Assembly: GCA_022747635.1 (NCBI GenBank)
Contig: JAKTNV010000003.1
Coordinates: 49,581,475-49,645,474, forward strand
Direction: 5' to 3'
DNA from: Hetaerina americana
Taxonomy: Eukaryota > Arthropoda > Insecta > Odonata > Calopterygidae
DNA length: 64,000 nt
Position numbers and translations under genes: made by a program. Positions 1-11,600 of this stretch are shown piece after piece (positions within the stretch are counted from its first letter, which is position 1; each line of letters opens with the position of its first letter). The notes below the pieces were generated by a model. The model saw only the letters and a program-made list of their open reading frames with translations, did no database searches and had not been told where the DNA came from.

Positions 1-2
1 CG

Positions 3-1757
3 GATTACATAACGGAGGTTGACAGGCAACTCTCGGATACGTGCGCATACCGGCAAATCCCCGAAGACCCAAACCCCGCACTTCAGAAGGAACTTATTGA
101 ATTTCTCGTGTCCAACGGGCCAAATGAGGGTCTATCTCCTTCAGACCTGGACCTCCTCTCCCCTCCCCACCCACGCACCCCTCATTTCTATATCCTTCCA
201 AAGATTCACAAGCCTGGGAATCCCGGTCGTCCGATTTTATCCTCCCGTCACTCCCCAACTGAAAGAATCTCTGCATTTGTAGACCACTATCTCCAACCGA
301 TAGTCCATTCCCTACCGTCATACACCAAAGATTCTTACCATTTCCTGGAAAGGCTAAAATCAACCTCCCTCCCTCCAGATACTGAGATCATTATGGCCAC
401 CATAGATGCAACATCCCTATACACATCGATTCCCCACTCAGAAGGTCTCTCCGCTCTCAAACATTACCTCTCCCAACGCCCTGAGCCACACATACCCAGC
501 ACAGATTTTCTCCTTAGTCTTTCCGAGTTCATCCTCACCCGCAACTCCTTTTTCTTTAACGACAAATTCTTCTTACAAATCAAGGGCTGTGCCATGGGTA
601 GCAGGTTCAGCCCTTCCTATGCAAACCTCTTTCTTGGTCTCGCAGAGAAGAAATTCCTGTCAAAACAACCACTGAAACCTCTATTGTGGCTCAGGTACAT
701 CGATGATATCTTCCTCCTCTGGCAATATGGTACCGATTCCCTGAAAGCTTTCATTTCCGACCTCAATGCTTCGTCCTCTATTTCCTTCAGTTCTACAGTA
801 TCCTCCTCCCAAATCACCTTCCTAGATGTAAATGTTACATTAAGAAACCAAACATTTCACACCTCTGTACATATTAAACCCACAAACAAACAGCAATACT
901 TACACTACAATAGTTGCCACCCATATCACACAAAACGCTCCATTCCTTACTCCCTATCCACAAGGGGACACAGAATTTGTAGTGACCCTGATTCCCTTGA
1001 TTATTTCCTTTCAAGTCTACACTGTTCCCTCCTAAAAAGAGGTTATCCCGAATCCCTCCTGAACAAAAGAATCCGAAAACATGCGTACACTCCCAAACCT
1101 TCCTCCACCGCAGAACCCCACCCTCTCTCAATTTGCACTACATACTTCCCGGGCTTAGAATCTATACGATCAATCCTGAAAGACCTCTACCCTATCCTAA
1201 AAAATCATAATGCCACCGCCAACCTTTTTCCCAAATGCCCCTCAGTTACTTTCAAACGCCCCGCCAACCTATCCGATCTCCTCAAATCAACAAATCCACT
1301 CCTTAAATCCCCAACCCGTCCTAAAACCACTCCAACGCCTTGCAATAAACCCAGATGTAAAACATGCCCTATTTTCAAAACCAAAATCCCATCCCTCTCC
1401 CACCCGCTTTTTAACTCTCTCCCACCAATTCCCTCCTCTACTTGCACTTCTAGCAATGTAGTGTACCTTCTGAAGTGCCAACTGTGCCCTGCCTATTATA
1501 TTGGGCAAACCACCACACCCCTCAATATCAGAATCAACAACCATCGAGCCTCATGCAAAAACTCTTCCTTCATTGACATGCTCCCTATCCCCAAACACGC
1601 CTCCGAACACAACACTCCCTTTGATAAATGCTATAGTGTATCAATCATAGCATCCCTCCCACCCTCTGATCCTCCTCTGAAACTGAAAACACTAGAGCAA
1701 TCCTTCATCTGGCTTTTGGAGTCCTGGAACTGGCCAGGAATCAATATTAGGCACTAA
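3..1757 (+). CDS. Penelope-like reverse transcriptase with GIY-YIG endonuclease, N-terminus off window
   Basis: Retrotransposon polyprotein combining an RT with a C-terminal GIY-YIG nuclease, which in this family nicks the target and primes reverse transcription. The frame is open from base 3, so the GTG or ATG codons near 108 are not true starts; 584 codons are visible. Counting from base 3, the sequence shows LPKIHK...GRPI (about residues 65-78), the motif A aspartate in ATIDATSLYTSIP (D135), motif B KGCAMGSRFSPSYAN, the catalytic YIDD box (232-235) and FLDV. The C-terminus has a CNKPRCKTCP cysteine cluster, then VVYLLKCQLC and YYIG (486-501) with downstream RINNHR, the GIY-YIG core. All recognisable catalytic residues in the visible part look intact, with no stops or frameshifts. 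Known EN+ PLEs are longer, so roughly the N-terminal fifth or more is missing here. The family assignment is secure; the subclade is not determined. Confidence 0.95.
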   Translation, partial: DYITEVDRQLSDTCAYRQIPEDPNPALQKELIEFLVSNGPNEGLSPSDLDLLSPPHPRTPHFYILPKIHKPGNPGRPILSSRHSPTERISAFVDHYLQPIVHSLPSYTKDSYHFLERLKSTSLPPDTEIIMATIDATSLYTSIPHSEGLSALKHYLSQRPEPHIPSTDFLLSLSEFILTRNSFFFNDKFFLQIKGCAMGSRFSPSYANLFLGLAEKKFLSKQPLKPLLWLRYIDDIFLLWQYGTDSLKAFISDLNASSSISFSSTVSSSQITFLDVNVTLRNQTFHTSVHIKPTNKQQYLHYNSCHPYHTKRSIPYSLSTRGHRICSDPDSLDYFLSSLHCSLLKRGYPESLLNKRIRKHAYTPKPSSTAEPHPLSICTTYFPGLESIRSILKDLYPILKNHNATANLFPKCPSVTFKRPANLSDLLKSTNPLLKSPTRPKTTPTPCNKPRCKTCPIFKTKIPSLSHPLFNSLPPIPSSTCTSSNVVYLLKCQLCPAYYIGQTTTPLNIRINNHRASCKNSSFIDMLPIPKHASEHNTPFDKCYSVSIIASLPPSDPPLKLKTLEQSFIWLLESWNWPGINIRH

Positions 1758-1930
1758 TTACCCTGTTCTAATTATATTTTCATCCCCCTTCCACCCCCAT
1801 CACCTTCTACATTTTCCCCACCCTTCTAACGCTGCCCCTCCAAACCCGTCCCTTCGGAATTCCCTCCCCACCTTCCCCTTCCATCCATCGCTCCAGCCCT
1901 CGTATTCCCTTCAGTTCTGTCCCTCTCCTC

Positions 1931-1960
1931 CTTGATAAAGGTGGCAACGACCACCGAAAA
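1931..1960 (+). other. Hammerhead-like hairpin in PLE copy 1 3' UTR
   Basis: TTGATAA is followed by one base, then a GGTGG-CAACGA-CCACC stem-loop, then GAAAA. This has the order of a hammerhead core (CUGANGA, stem II, GAAA), but the first core base is T and the conserved G8 is A. Penelope-like elements are known to carry hammerhead motifs. This one is degenerate and probably inactive as written. Confidence 0.3.
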
Positions 1961-2071
1961 TTCGAAAAATAGTGAGTCTCTTTTTTTGTGTGTTTCTGTG
2001 TTTTTGTCTGTGTCCACTAGTGCTAAGTGTTATACATTATTATTCACGTCCGTGAGTCTTTCAAAAAGTGT

Positions 2072-2096
2072 TATATATATATATATATATATATAT
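2072..2096. repeat. (TA)n microsatellite at the 3' end of PLE copy 1
   Basis: About 12 uninterrupted TA units directly follow the PLE 3' UTR. It is either the pre-existing target or produced at insertion. Confidence 0.95.
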
Positions 2097-4689
2097 GGAG
2101 CTGCCATTATGTAATGATTTCTGTGTGCCAAAACCAACAGAAATTATTATGGCTGTGAGAAATAGTCTCTAGTGATTTATTTTGAAATAAAACTTACAAT
2201 ACAACCACCTGCGTGTATTTCACGGCACTGTGATGCTCGGAGATAGTTTAGTATTTCTATATTCAGGTCATAGTGAATTGCCTGTTACACCTATTACTAT
2301 CGCTATTTTTAATATTTATCAATTCTGCCTGTTGACTGCCATGGGAATGAGGTTCGTGACAATTACCTCTTGGGACATACGCAGCATCAATCATTCCGAG
2401 AGGAAGACGTTTAACTTCACGGTCGAGTTAATTACGCTCCGGTCTTCTCGAGACCTCATCTCGGGCGATCTAACATCATTCCCGCATCCAGTACCGATCT
2501 CATGCTTTCCAACGGAAGGAAGGGAACGAGGTGGCTCCCCATACATATATGGGCAAAGTGGGAGGTCGTGGCGGCGCACGATGGAGGTCGGAGGCATGAG
2601 AACGAAGCGGGGAGCTCACTCGGCGAGGATAGCGAAGCTGGCTGGCTCACTGCAATCGCAGCGGCTCGAGTGGCGCCACTTGGTCACAATCCTCGGGGTG
2701 AAAGGCGCGCAAGGAAAGTTATCGCATCGGCTCACAAGAGTTTTTCGAGGAGGACTTCCATCGAAACCGAGCTTATGGCTTTCCCCACGAGGAGAGACGC
2801 AGAGTTTAAGTTCTGCAGCACGGTACACCGCAGAGAGCACGGAGTTTCCGAGGTAATTACCGAATGGATCCTGAAAATTTGGGTTAGATCACACAGGCCC
2901 GAGTTTTCGCAAACAACTGAGGAAATATGTGAAATTTTCACTACACCCCCTCGCATAAATCACTTATTTCATCCACGGAATCGCACTACTGGAGTATGAA
3001 TGATACATCAAATTTTTTCTTAACTTTTGACCCCACGAATCCTAACCTGAGCATAAGGTATCGACTGCATGATTTCACTCGTAATTGAAGACACGAGTCC
3101 GGGTCTAGCACTAAATGGGCAGGTCAGGCTAAAGCGACGAAATTTCAGGGAGATCCTAACGGAAAGGATGGATTCGAGGTTGCGTCTTCACTTGACACAA
3201 TCAGAGAACAAGGCGAGGGGTGCACTCACAAATTAATACTTAGTTATCATTCGTAACTTCCTCTTTTTTTCCTAACTGGTTAACTAACACACACTACTAC
3301 ACGCCATTACGACAGGTTTCACGGTATCAGTAATAGTCGGATTGAGGAATTTAAATGCGCCGACGGAAACAGCTATTTTGCGCCACTTACAATCTTAAAG
3401 AAAAACAATGTGGATAGCAAAAACCAAACAATTTATTTGCAATAAAAACCATGATAACATCGTGTAATAAAATTCACCAGTAGTCAGACAGAATTACATT
3501 TAGTCTATTTTCTTAAAGCACGGTTATTTTTGAATGCCAATCATCCAATAACGCGTGCTATTAACCATGCGGTGAGAGTGAAAAATTGGTAATGTAAAAT
3601 TGGATGAACTGCCATTGATAACCTCCCACAAAACGGCGATCAAGTATTTACTAGGCCAATATACTAGTCCATGCATCATTCATCTTATTACATGTGTCAC
3701 CTTAACACCGTATTTACCCATGATTTTGCATTCACAGTTTATGTGATGTATATAAGAACAGGTAATCTATTATAAAAAGACTCTATGGAGTATTAGTTTT
3801 CAATTTAATATCCAAAACAGTTGGACGGAGAAACGTTTTATATCTGATCAATGACTGGCCATGAAATACCTGTTTTAAGGGCGATTTATTCCTCCGACGA
3901 ATCAAAAGATGACGCAAGAACTCCTCTTGTTACTCAATTTTAATTTTTACTTCGAATGAGCGAGTTTGCCTCACAGATATAATTCCTGCTCCCTTTGTCC
4001 GAGGAAATTTGAGACGCAATTCTAGCCCCTTAAAGCAATTATTTGATTTGCTGGTCGATAATAGATGTGTCATGAAATTGTCAATTGATGGCTATGAATG
4101 ACCATTAAACTAGAATTCAAAGTTGAAGGGTTTTTGTGATCAATGACACTGATCGCATTACAGACTTATTCAGAGCAAACAATTCAAAATGCAATTTGAC
4201 AGCTATCTCGTCTCTTTACTGTAAAATTATTCCTCGTTAAGTTAAGCAATTGATAATTGATCACGTTATGATATTTTTCACCAAATATTCCGTTTCCAAA
4301 GGGCCGAATTATATTTTTACGACATCAAGATACCGCGACGAATTCCATCGATTTTTCGAGTCTATCAATAATGTAGTATGCCTTTACTATTCCAACAGCT
4401 TGGCACATTCGTCAAACTACGCTGCAATGAAGACGATTTATCGGGGAATTCAGGCGATTACTTTCCAAGTGCAGGAAAATGACCCATGGGAGTTACCTTG
4501 ACCCTGAGCACTCAAACTTACCTGCCGATGGCGAATCAAAAGTTTACTTCGATGAAATCGAAATGGGAAATAATGCACCTGACCCTAACTGTTGGGCGAG
4601 TTTCAACGGGGCAGCGCCAGCACGTGAGAAGAAAGGGCAGCAGTTCCTAAATTTGAACTCCGAAAGGGTACTAGGTACTGCCTAAGGGG
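2097..4689. other. Non-coding stretch between the two PLEs
   Basis: From the position of the NCS-2-like exon this should be intron of that minus-strand gene. The part at about 2,340-2,880 is clearly more GC-rich and leaves two overlapping frames open on the plus strand (2230-2856 and 2502-2999). Neither translation resembles a family I know, and composition alone can explain them. The rest is AT-rich with nothing recognisable. Confidence 0.6.
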
Positions 4690-4743
4690 GTAATGCAGTC
4701 GCCTATGTAAAATGAAGTGCACTGTTGTTTTGTGTTATCCCTT

Positions 4744-4968
4744 CGAATGAACAAACACCGCTACTCCTGTAATCTTGCCTCACTCTCTTCTCTTCCTATC
4801 TTTTCACACGCAAATTCCCACAACCTTTCCTTCGCCCAGTGTTTCTCCCTATCCATCCTAGAATCCTTACCCGTTTCAGCCACCAACGGAGAGGTAAGAA
4901 CTCGCGAATCCGCATACATATTAGCTTTCCGAGCTTTTAAAATTCCCACCCTTAATCGCCATCTTTAA
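4744..4968 (+). pseudogene. C-terminal GIY-YIG endonuclease remnant of PLE copy 2
   Basis: The 74-residue translation aligns end to end with the C-terminus of PLE copy 1: RMNKHRYSCN against RINNHRASCK, LPIFSHANSHN against LPIPKHASEHN, CFSLSILESLP against CYSVSIIASLP, and LNRH at the stop against INIRH. The conserved R..HR of the nuclease is kept. The RT domain and the YIG motif are absent, lost by 5' truncation or scrambled by an upstream frameshift. It cannot encode an active protein. Confidence 0.85.
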
Positions 4969-5040
4969 TTCCCTTCCCAGCATATCCTGCACAACCCACC
5001 CCCACCAAGACTCCATTGTCCCCGTCCAAGACCTTTCAGT

Positions 5041-5064
5041 CTGACCTGAAGAAGGTCGAAAGCT
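5041..5064 (+). other. Hammerhead-like motif in PLE copy 2 3' UTR
   Basis: GACC-TGAAGAA-GGTC forms a small hairpin and is followed by GAAAG. Read differently, CTGAAGA...GAAA matches the hammerhead core consensus, but stem II would be too short. It sits at the same relative place as the motif in copy 1, between the coding end and the TA tract. Confidence 0.25.
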
Positions 5065-5186
5065 CAAAAAATCTAAAATGTGAGTGTCCTTTTATGTGCT
5101 ATCTATTTTGTTTCGTGTTCTATTGAGCCGTTCAAATGTTATATTGCTTTCGGGAGTGCTTCTACATCATTTAATACATAGAAATA

Positions 5187-5191
<5 letters not shown>

Positions 5192-5263
<72 letters not shown>
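5192..5263. repeat. (TA)n(CA)n compound microsatellite at the PLE copy 2 3' end
   Basis: About 29 TA units followed by about 6 AC units. The arrangement parallels the TA tract after copy 1 and the (TG)n(TA)n tail of the SINE at 47.9 kb. Confidence 0.95.
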
Positions 5264-5449
5264 AACATAATCAGAATCTTTATATCAACTAGATTTGTGA
5301 AAACCTGTCCTTTCTTCAGCACAAGAAACACTTTCAGCACTGGATTTTGAGTAGGATCTACTCAAACGAAATATTAACTAAATTTTACTGTATTTGCGGG
5401 TGAAACGAGAATCTTAATAGGTACTTAAAACAAAGAAAGAGTTTGAATG

Positions 5450-5456
5450 ACTCACC
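5450..5456 (-). other. 5' splice donor of the NCS-2-like exon
   Basis: On the minus strand the exon ends ...TTTAAG and the intron begins GTGAGTCATT, close to the consensus. The intron is at least 5.4 kb long and contains both PLE copies in antisense. Confidence 0.85.
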
Positions 5457-5566
5457 TTAAAGCCTTTGTACCACTCCTTGATGGTCGCTTCGTCGTATCG
5501 AGTGTGTTCCTTGAGGAAGTCCATGTCCTCTTTGGACAGTTTGTCTTTGCTGCCGAAACATCCCAT
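5456..5566 (-). CDS. First coding exon of a neuronal calcium sensor (NCS-2-like) protein
   Basis: Neuronal calcium sensors are myristoylated EF-hand proteins that move to membranes on calcium binding and regulate channels and kinases. This exon encodes exactly 37 residues, beginning MGCFGSK and ending EWYKGFK. MGxxxSK is an N-myristoylation signal, and Cys3 could be acylated. The EWYKGF motif is the family hallmark just before the first, degenerate EF hand. The ATG has a strong context (CCACCATGG). The exon ends at a phase-0 donor AAG|GTGAGT, so the EF hands (next expected residues near a DCP/NG motif) are encoded left of the window; I found no matching exon between 1 and 5,450. The MGCFGSKD start fits the arthropod NCS-2/hippocalcin-like group better than frequenin or neurocalcin, but this is from memory of the family. 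Confidence 0.88.
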
Positions 5567-5638
5567 GGTGGGTGCGGGATGTGGCCTTGCTGCTGGTTGG
5601 AGGCGGTCAAAGGCGCCCCCTCAAAGGCGATGCTTGGT
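5567..5638 (-). other. 5' UTR part of the NCS-2-like exon with upstream splice acceptor
   Basis: 72 nt precede the ATG. Just upstream (plus strand 5639 rightwards) the minus strand reads a long pyrimidine tract ending CACTTTCAG, a good 3' splice site. The gene therefore has at least one further 5' non-coding exon to the right. The UTR is GC-rich, unlike the introns around it. Confidence 0.7.
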
Positions 5639-8600
5639 CTGAAAGTGAAAAAAGGGAGAGAGGGATGAGGGCTTACTCACGGGATGAGAACTAAGTTCAG
5701 CAAGTTGGCAATATATAGGTAGCGATTCCGGGAATATTTTACGTGACGCAACGATCATCTTTATCTTCATCCTCCAGACACGAAAAAAATTAATTTTCAA
5801 GACGTTTATATTTTGACACCATCCGTAGAACAATAGAAATATAGAAAGTAAAATATATCAAAATCTTGATAGAAAAAGTATTCAATTGTTTGGAAATATA
5901 ATTTTAGGGATTAAACCAACCATTCTTTTACTTTTATTAACATTTCTGGTTTCAAAAACAATATCAAAAATCAAACTATGTTGAACACGGTTTATAAGAG
6001 GAATCTCATTTAGTATAACTTCGAGGAGGTCAATAATTACAAGTAACTGAATCATAGGCCGCATAAATACTCTCGTGTATTTCTTACACCTTAGAACAAT
6101 AAATATGAAAATAATACTTCAATACACAATTGCATGAAGAAGTAGGCTTATATTAATTAAGAAGAAACTAAGCTGATTCTTTATGATATTAAGATGTGAC
6201 TATAGATATTAATATTGTGGCCTAAAATTGAAGCTTTCCCTCATTAAATGTCCACAGGTCATTAATGACCACAAAAGAGACGTCCAGCTGAAAACATTGT
6301 ACATGTTGCGCTAGGACGCTTCGAACACAAACAGAAGTTATTGGAAATAGATCCAAGGTAGCACGCCACTTTCTGAAGCCATACCTTTCTAATTATAATT
6401 ATAAAAATAAAACAACGCTTTTAGAAACCATATGCGACGAGTTATCAAAATTATTCGTTTAAATTGAATTTGGACATGATAACGTGAACTATAGCGATCT
6501 TCCGCTCTCCTTCACTACTAACTTCATTTTATGATATAATGATGCATACTACTATTACTCGTGTAACACTTAATTCCATTACACATAAAGAGCAAATACA
6601 ATTGAGACATAGGAAATCATAGGTTGCACAGTGATAGGAACTGGCCTCCTACCCTGAAGTGTAATTTTTACCCACCGTTAGGCTTAGTACTGGGTCAAAT
6701 TAGCCTTCGCGTTGATGCTGTGTTCATGGCCATCGTGATATAAGGTAATCACCTACTTTGCTTACCATATATGACCATATTTTAGATATTTCAACTAAAA
6801 GCAACATTTATTGGACCATTACAGATGATGAACCAACTTCCGCAATTAAAATTGAGAGATATGTGCTTGCTCCTCGGGAGCCGCAAATAATTAACGAAAG
6901 ATTCTTTTGGGAGGGGGTTAATATCATCCTCCAAAGCTACCTGATATACATTTGAATAGAGGTATAAAATATGCTGAGAACCTGGAACAACGAAAACCGC
7001 GATGCTGGTAAACAATGTTTCCTGAATGTATTTAATTACGGTATGCACTTTTGACATTGTGAATTCTTCCACCGTGATAGCCATATTCAAAGAGCTGAGG
7101 ATTCCAAAGAATGTGTAAGTAATTAACTTTAGCCGGGAGAAAAAAATAAACCTGATTGTAACCATTTGGTTGGCACATGTATACGCTAATTTAATAGCCA
7201 AAGAGAAGGAAAACTTTTATTAAGTTTCTGTAGAAACAAAATCTCAAAATTCTTTATCCAAATTGAATAAAAGGTTACAGAAAAATTTACCTATCGTAAT
7301 TTTTATACCTAAAGGAATTTTTTAATGTTATTAACATACTCTTCGTTTCCACATGTAGTGGAATGTGAACATGAAACCTCTCAATATTTCTCGCTGGTTT
7401 TGAGAAATAACAATATTTAAAATACATTTCGAAATGAAGAAATTTCCCAAATTGTTAGCCATGTTTTTTTGATTGCCTGAATATTTCATTCTCAAGCAAT
7501 AAACGCTCCCACGTTTTCCTAATTCTACTTTTCGGAGAGCGGCAGTGAAATAAATAATATTGCAAACAATATTAGATATGGTGCATATGAAAATGACCAG
7601 CATAAAATCAAAGGAGTTAATATTTCAGGATAAAATATCACGATTGACGGGTGAATAAATTTAGATATTACAAATCAATGCGTAGGAAGTGATCCCAGAT
7701 GGATCCTAAAGACATAACGTCCGCCTGAAAACGATTAAGGAAGACGACAACGGAGGAAGAAAAAAACGAAGCATGCCGTGCTTACATAGAGATGCGAATG
7801 TACCGAGTCGGACTGAACAACGCTAATAAAAATGGGCCCCATACTTGATTCAAAAAGTTATTTTAAGTCAATGAAGATGACCTTTTCATTTTATGCTTAT
7901 TTTTATTATGAGTTATGATTATACTCTATTCATTTCGGACGCATTCAATAATAATCTCTCTCTCGAATACGGCAGAATAGACAAACCAGGCAAATACTAT
8001 CTTCAGTTCTCTTCCCTATTCCAGGCAAATTTCTACACTCCCTTGTGTCTTTCTTTAATCACAGAACACGTTCATTGTCCTAAATATTGGTCTTTCGTTT
8101 GATATTTCCTACTCTTTGTCCTTCCCTTATGCACCTCAGAAACGCTGAATGGAAAAACAGATGAGAATATTTAAGAGGAAGACAAATTGATAAATACGCA
8201 GAAATAAAAGCAACAATTGCATCTGTAGCTTCCCATTATTCCTTCTATTAATGAACATAATCCTTCATTCTTTTATATTTATTCTGAACTAATCATTATA
8301 CCTCATTCTCAAATATTTTTTTTATATCTCCACAAGCCTTTATCCATTTGCCTCCACAATGCTATCTTTTATTTTCCCCTTCATCATTGGTGACGTGCAA
8401 ATGAAAAACAAATATTACGGAATGAGGAAAAAGACAAGTATGAAACAATTACCCCTTTTCAGATAACAAGTATCGCAACAAAAGATTTAGTGAGCGAAAC
8501 AGCCTCAAACAGAGGCAATTATGATTTGATACCAGTAAATTAACCTGAAATATGTATTGGAGGCAGAGATGTTTGAATACTGGTAATTGAACGGTCTTTT

Positions 8601-11600
8601 CCACCTAAAAGACGCTAAGGAAATGAGGATGGAACTCCAAAGAAAAATAGCCTTTCACAAATTGCAATTAATTAGTCGGGCACATGGAGGATCATGGGGA
8701 GAAATATTGGCAAACAGAGAGGCTGCTATAATGAACGGACAGAAGTACTAACTTTAGCTAAAAGGACGAAGATTTCATAAAGAGGAATGTTAAGAGGCAC
8801 GAACGCCTACGAAGGACATGGGATGAAAGATTTGACAATTTAAAGGAAATGAAAACTGGAAATACTCGTAACTTCATTTAATTGCAATAAAAAAATATAG
8901 TAGGCACGAGGGCAAACGATGAAAATAAAAAATTAAACGAAAGAAATTCCATCTACTTTGCTCTGCATTACAATAACGCGGCGCAGGAAAAAAGTTTTCT
9001 TATGAATATTGTACAGGTCACCAAACATGAGTTAAATTGATCATTTGACAATTACCTACGTATTAATACGAAGGTGGGATGGTGCCACGGCCATCCTGCG
9101 ACTCTTGAAAGCAAAGGTTAGATTCACGACGAAAGTGGATGTCACAAATTAGTATTCCGGTCCCTTTATGTGGGTAGAATTTCTAATGCCGTGACACTAT
9201 TCGTGGGATGGGGAGTGACACAGCGGACAGTTGAGGAGTTTCCCCATTTCCTAATTTATACATATCTCTAATTAACCGCCACTCCTTAGCGGCAGACATG
9301 GCATCTACCATCTAGCCCCCCATAAGAATACTACTATACATTTATGCCAAAGATTAAAATTGCAGACAACATTTGAAACCCGCTAAGTTCTACAATGAAA
9401 AACCACACGTTAAATAGCTCCAATGGTATCACTAGCACTAAGAAAAGGCTGGCTTTATCACGAAAAGGACAAATCCTCGAAATGAAGGAAACTAAACACT
9501 AGTTCCCAGTGACATAAGAACGTAATGACACTTAAATTTTCTATTGGCACTCTAATAACCAGCCTATTGAAAACATTATAATATACTGGTTCTATCTCGT
9601 GTAGAATTGACATCATAATAATACGTTAAATAGTATAAAAACTATTAAATTAGGAATTACTATACATTTGGGGATGAAAGAGAAATAAAATTGAACAATT
9701 TAATGCAGAATCTATTCGGACTAATCGTCAAGCCCGAGAAACTACGACACTGTCTAACATAACGTATTGCACGGCAAATTTTTAGTCAGTACTTTACTTG
9801 CAGTATGGCTAAATATCAGGAGCAAAGAGATACTGAGTTTAATCTAATTTTCGTAAAGGGTTACTTCAGATTTGTAAATCAAAATGTTCAAACAATTTCA
9901 CAGTTGAGATTCGGTAACGAAATACATAGTTTTAGAATAAAACTCTCTCGCTCACTATTACCGTGAAAACAAATTATGGGAAGGGATTTTTAAAAATATT
10001 TTTATTTCACGAAAGTGAATTTCACGAACACAAATGTCATCGAACCTGACAAAAATCATCCCCCTCAGTCATTAATTGCAGCTAAAAGCTTCACGCCTAG
10101 CGTACTTGATCTTTCGCATAAGGCCTAGTAGGAGACCATTGGCCTAATAATTAGAGGGATGCAAAATACACTATCGTAAAGTTTGATAAATTTGCATACA
10201 TCATAATGTCGTCAATTAAATTTGCGTACGCTGGGTTCCTTGTAAACAAAGAAAGCTATTTAACTTCGTGAGGGCCGGTAGGGACCAATTACAATTAAAA
10301 ACTCGAAGACAGGAAGTATATTCTAAATGGTACGACGCTACTTTTCAGGGCCTTATTTTTCTTCGGTAAATTTAATTCAATTTAGGTGAAGATCATTACC
10401 CTGCTTTTCAATTAATGTCATAACTCCGGTATGAACCCAAAAAAATTTAGATCCTTGAAGGGAATGAAGAGAATAAAAACAAAATGCAGGTGACAAACCG
10501 ACCGAACGATGGGCTGGAAAATATGAGTAATGCGTAACAGCAGCTGCTTCTTGAGTCTGTTCTAGAATGTGTCGACATATCTTAATAGTTACGCGAAAAT
10601 ATGCCACCGATGACCAAAACGAAATGAACTGTAACCTTTGCCCTACACCAATCTGGGAAAATTAAACATTCTTTATACAAGCATAATATCCTTCAAGTAA
10701 ATATTCTTTAAGTATAATATCCTATAAGTAAAGTAAAATAAACATATAATGAGGGTTCTCAAAAAGCAGACACTGTCGGACGTAGGCAGAAAATGACCGC
10801 GTGCTAGGAATGATTACAAAACATCAAAGTGGGGTTTTATTTCATGGAACTAATCTAAATGCAATCCAATTAGTAAAATTTCATCACATTTATGAATATG
10901 ATGCTGTCTACAGAGGCACAAAGGAATGTCGGCATTTAACATCTCTCAGACGAGCCATTTTCCTACTTTCAAATGATACAAAACAATATCCAAACTACTT
11001 TATTTTCCAGTTTCTAATTATGGCGCTTTATTCATTAATTCGGGCTCCTATAGTGCATTTGGGAATAAAGACCTCACGACTCAACGACTTGCGAGTATAA
11101 TCGATGATCAAATAATAAACTGGAAAACGAACTCCCCTATACTTAAAAATTAACGTATAAAATATACTCTCATAAGGGAAAATAGCGATGAGCTATATAA
11201 TCTTTCCGAGCCCTATAAGATAAGGGCATATGAATGCGACAATCTGCCGACAATTTAGTCAAAAGAAATAAATGCTGAAATGTTTGACAAAAGATCCAAA
11301 TGGAAAACACTGTGATTTTTATATTAATATAAATCCCGACTTAGAAAGTCAAGGGAATTCGGGAGATCTACTTGAGCCGATGGGCTTCTTGTGTGGAATC
11401 AGACCCTTAAAAAGCTTCATTGAGCTTAAGGGATTGGAGACGAGAATTTGAAAATGTCGACCATAAAATAAGGCCATATTTTCTTGTGTACGTGCTCTGG
11501 AGTACCCAATAAAACCGTAAACGTGATTCACATACTGTTATTAAATGAAATGCTCGGCAGAAAAGCATGAAGAATAAGGGAAAACGTACAAGGATGAGCA

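Larger units (their letters stand above)
1..2096 (+). mobile_element. Penelope-like retroelement copy 1 (5' cut by window edge)
   Basis: The element enters from the left edge with an open RT-endonuclease frame, has about 310 nt of C/T-rich 3' UTR after the stop at 1757, and ends in a (TA)n tract at 2072-2096. The 3' UTR carries a hairpin followed by GAAA at 1940-1959 that resembles the hammerhead core known from Penelope-like elements. Orientation is opposite to the NCS-2-like exon at 5.5 kb. The long uninterrupted frame suggests a fairly recent insertion. The 5' end and any flanking target duplication are outside the window. Confidence 0.93.
4690..5191 (+). mobile_element. Penelope-like retroelement copy 2, 5'-truncated
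   Basis: Contains the C-terminal end of a GIY-YIG endonuclease (4744-4968), a C-rich 3' UTR and then a (TA)n(CA)n tract. Nucleotide similarity to copy 1 can be followed upstream to about 4,700 (TGAAGTGC..ACTGT, matching the YLLKCQLC segment), but there the frame is broken. The 3' UTR holds CCTGAAGAAGGTCGAAAG at 5045-5062. The copy lies in the same orientation as copy 1, 2.6 kb away, but is diverged in protein, so it is an independent older insertion rather than a tandem duplicate. Confidence 0.85.

Noticed and set aside
108..110. GTG/ATG near 108 as the start of the PLE protein
   Set aside because: The same frame is open and PLE-like upstream to base 3, so the true start is off the window.
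2230..2999. Two overlapping plus-strand frames (208 and 165 codons)
   Set aside because: Overlap in different frames within a GC-rich patch, with no recognisable motif.
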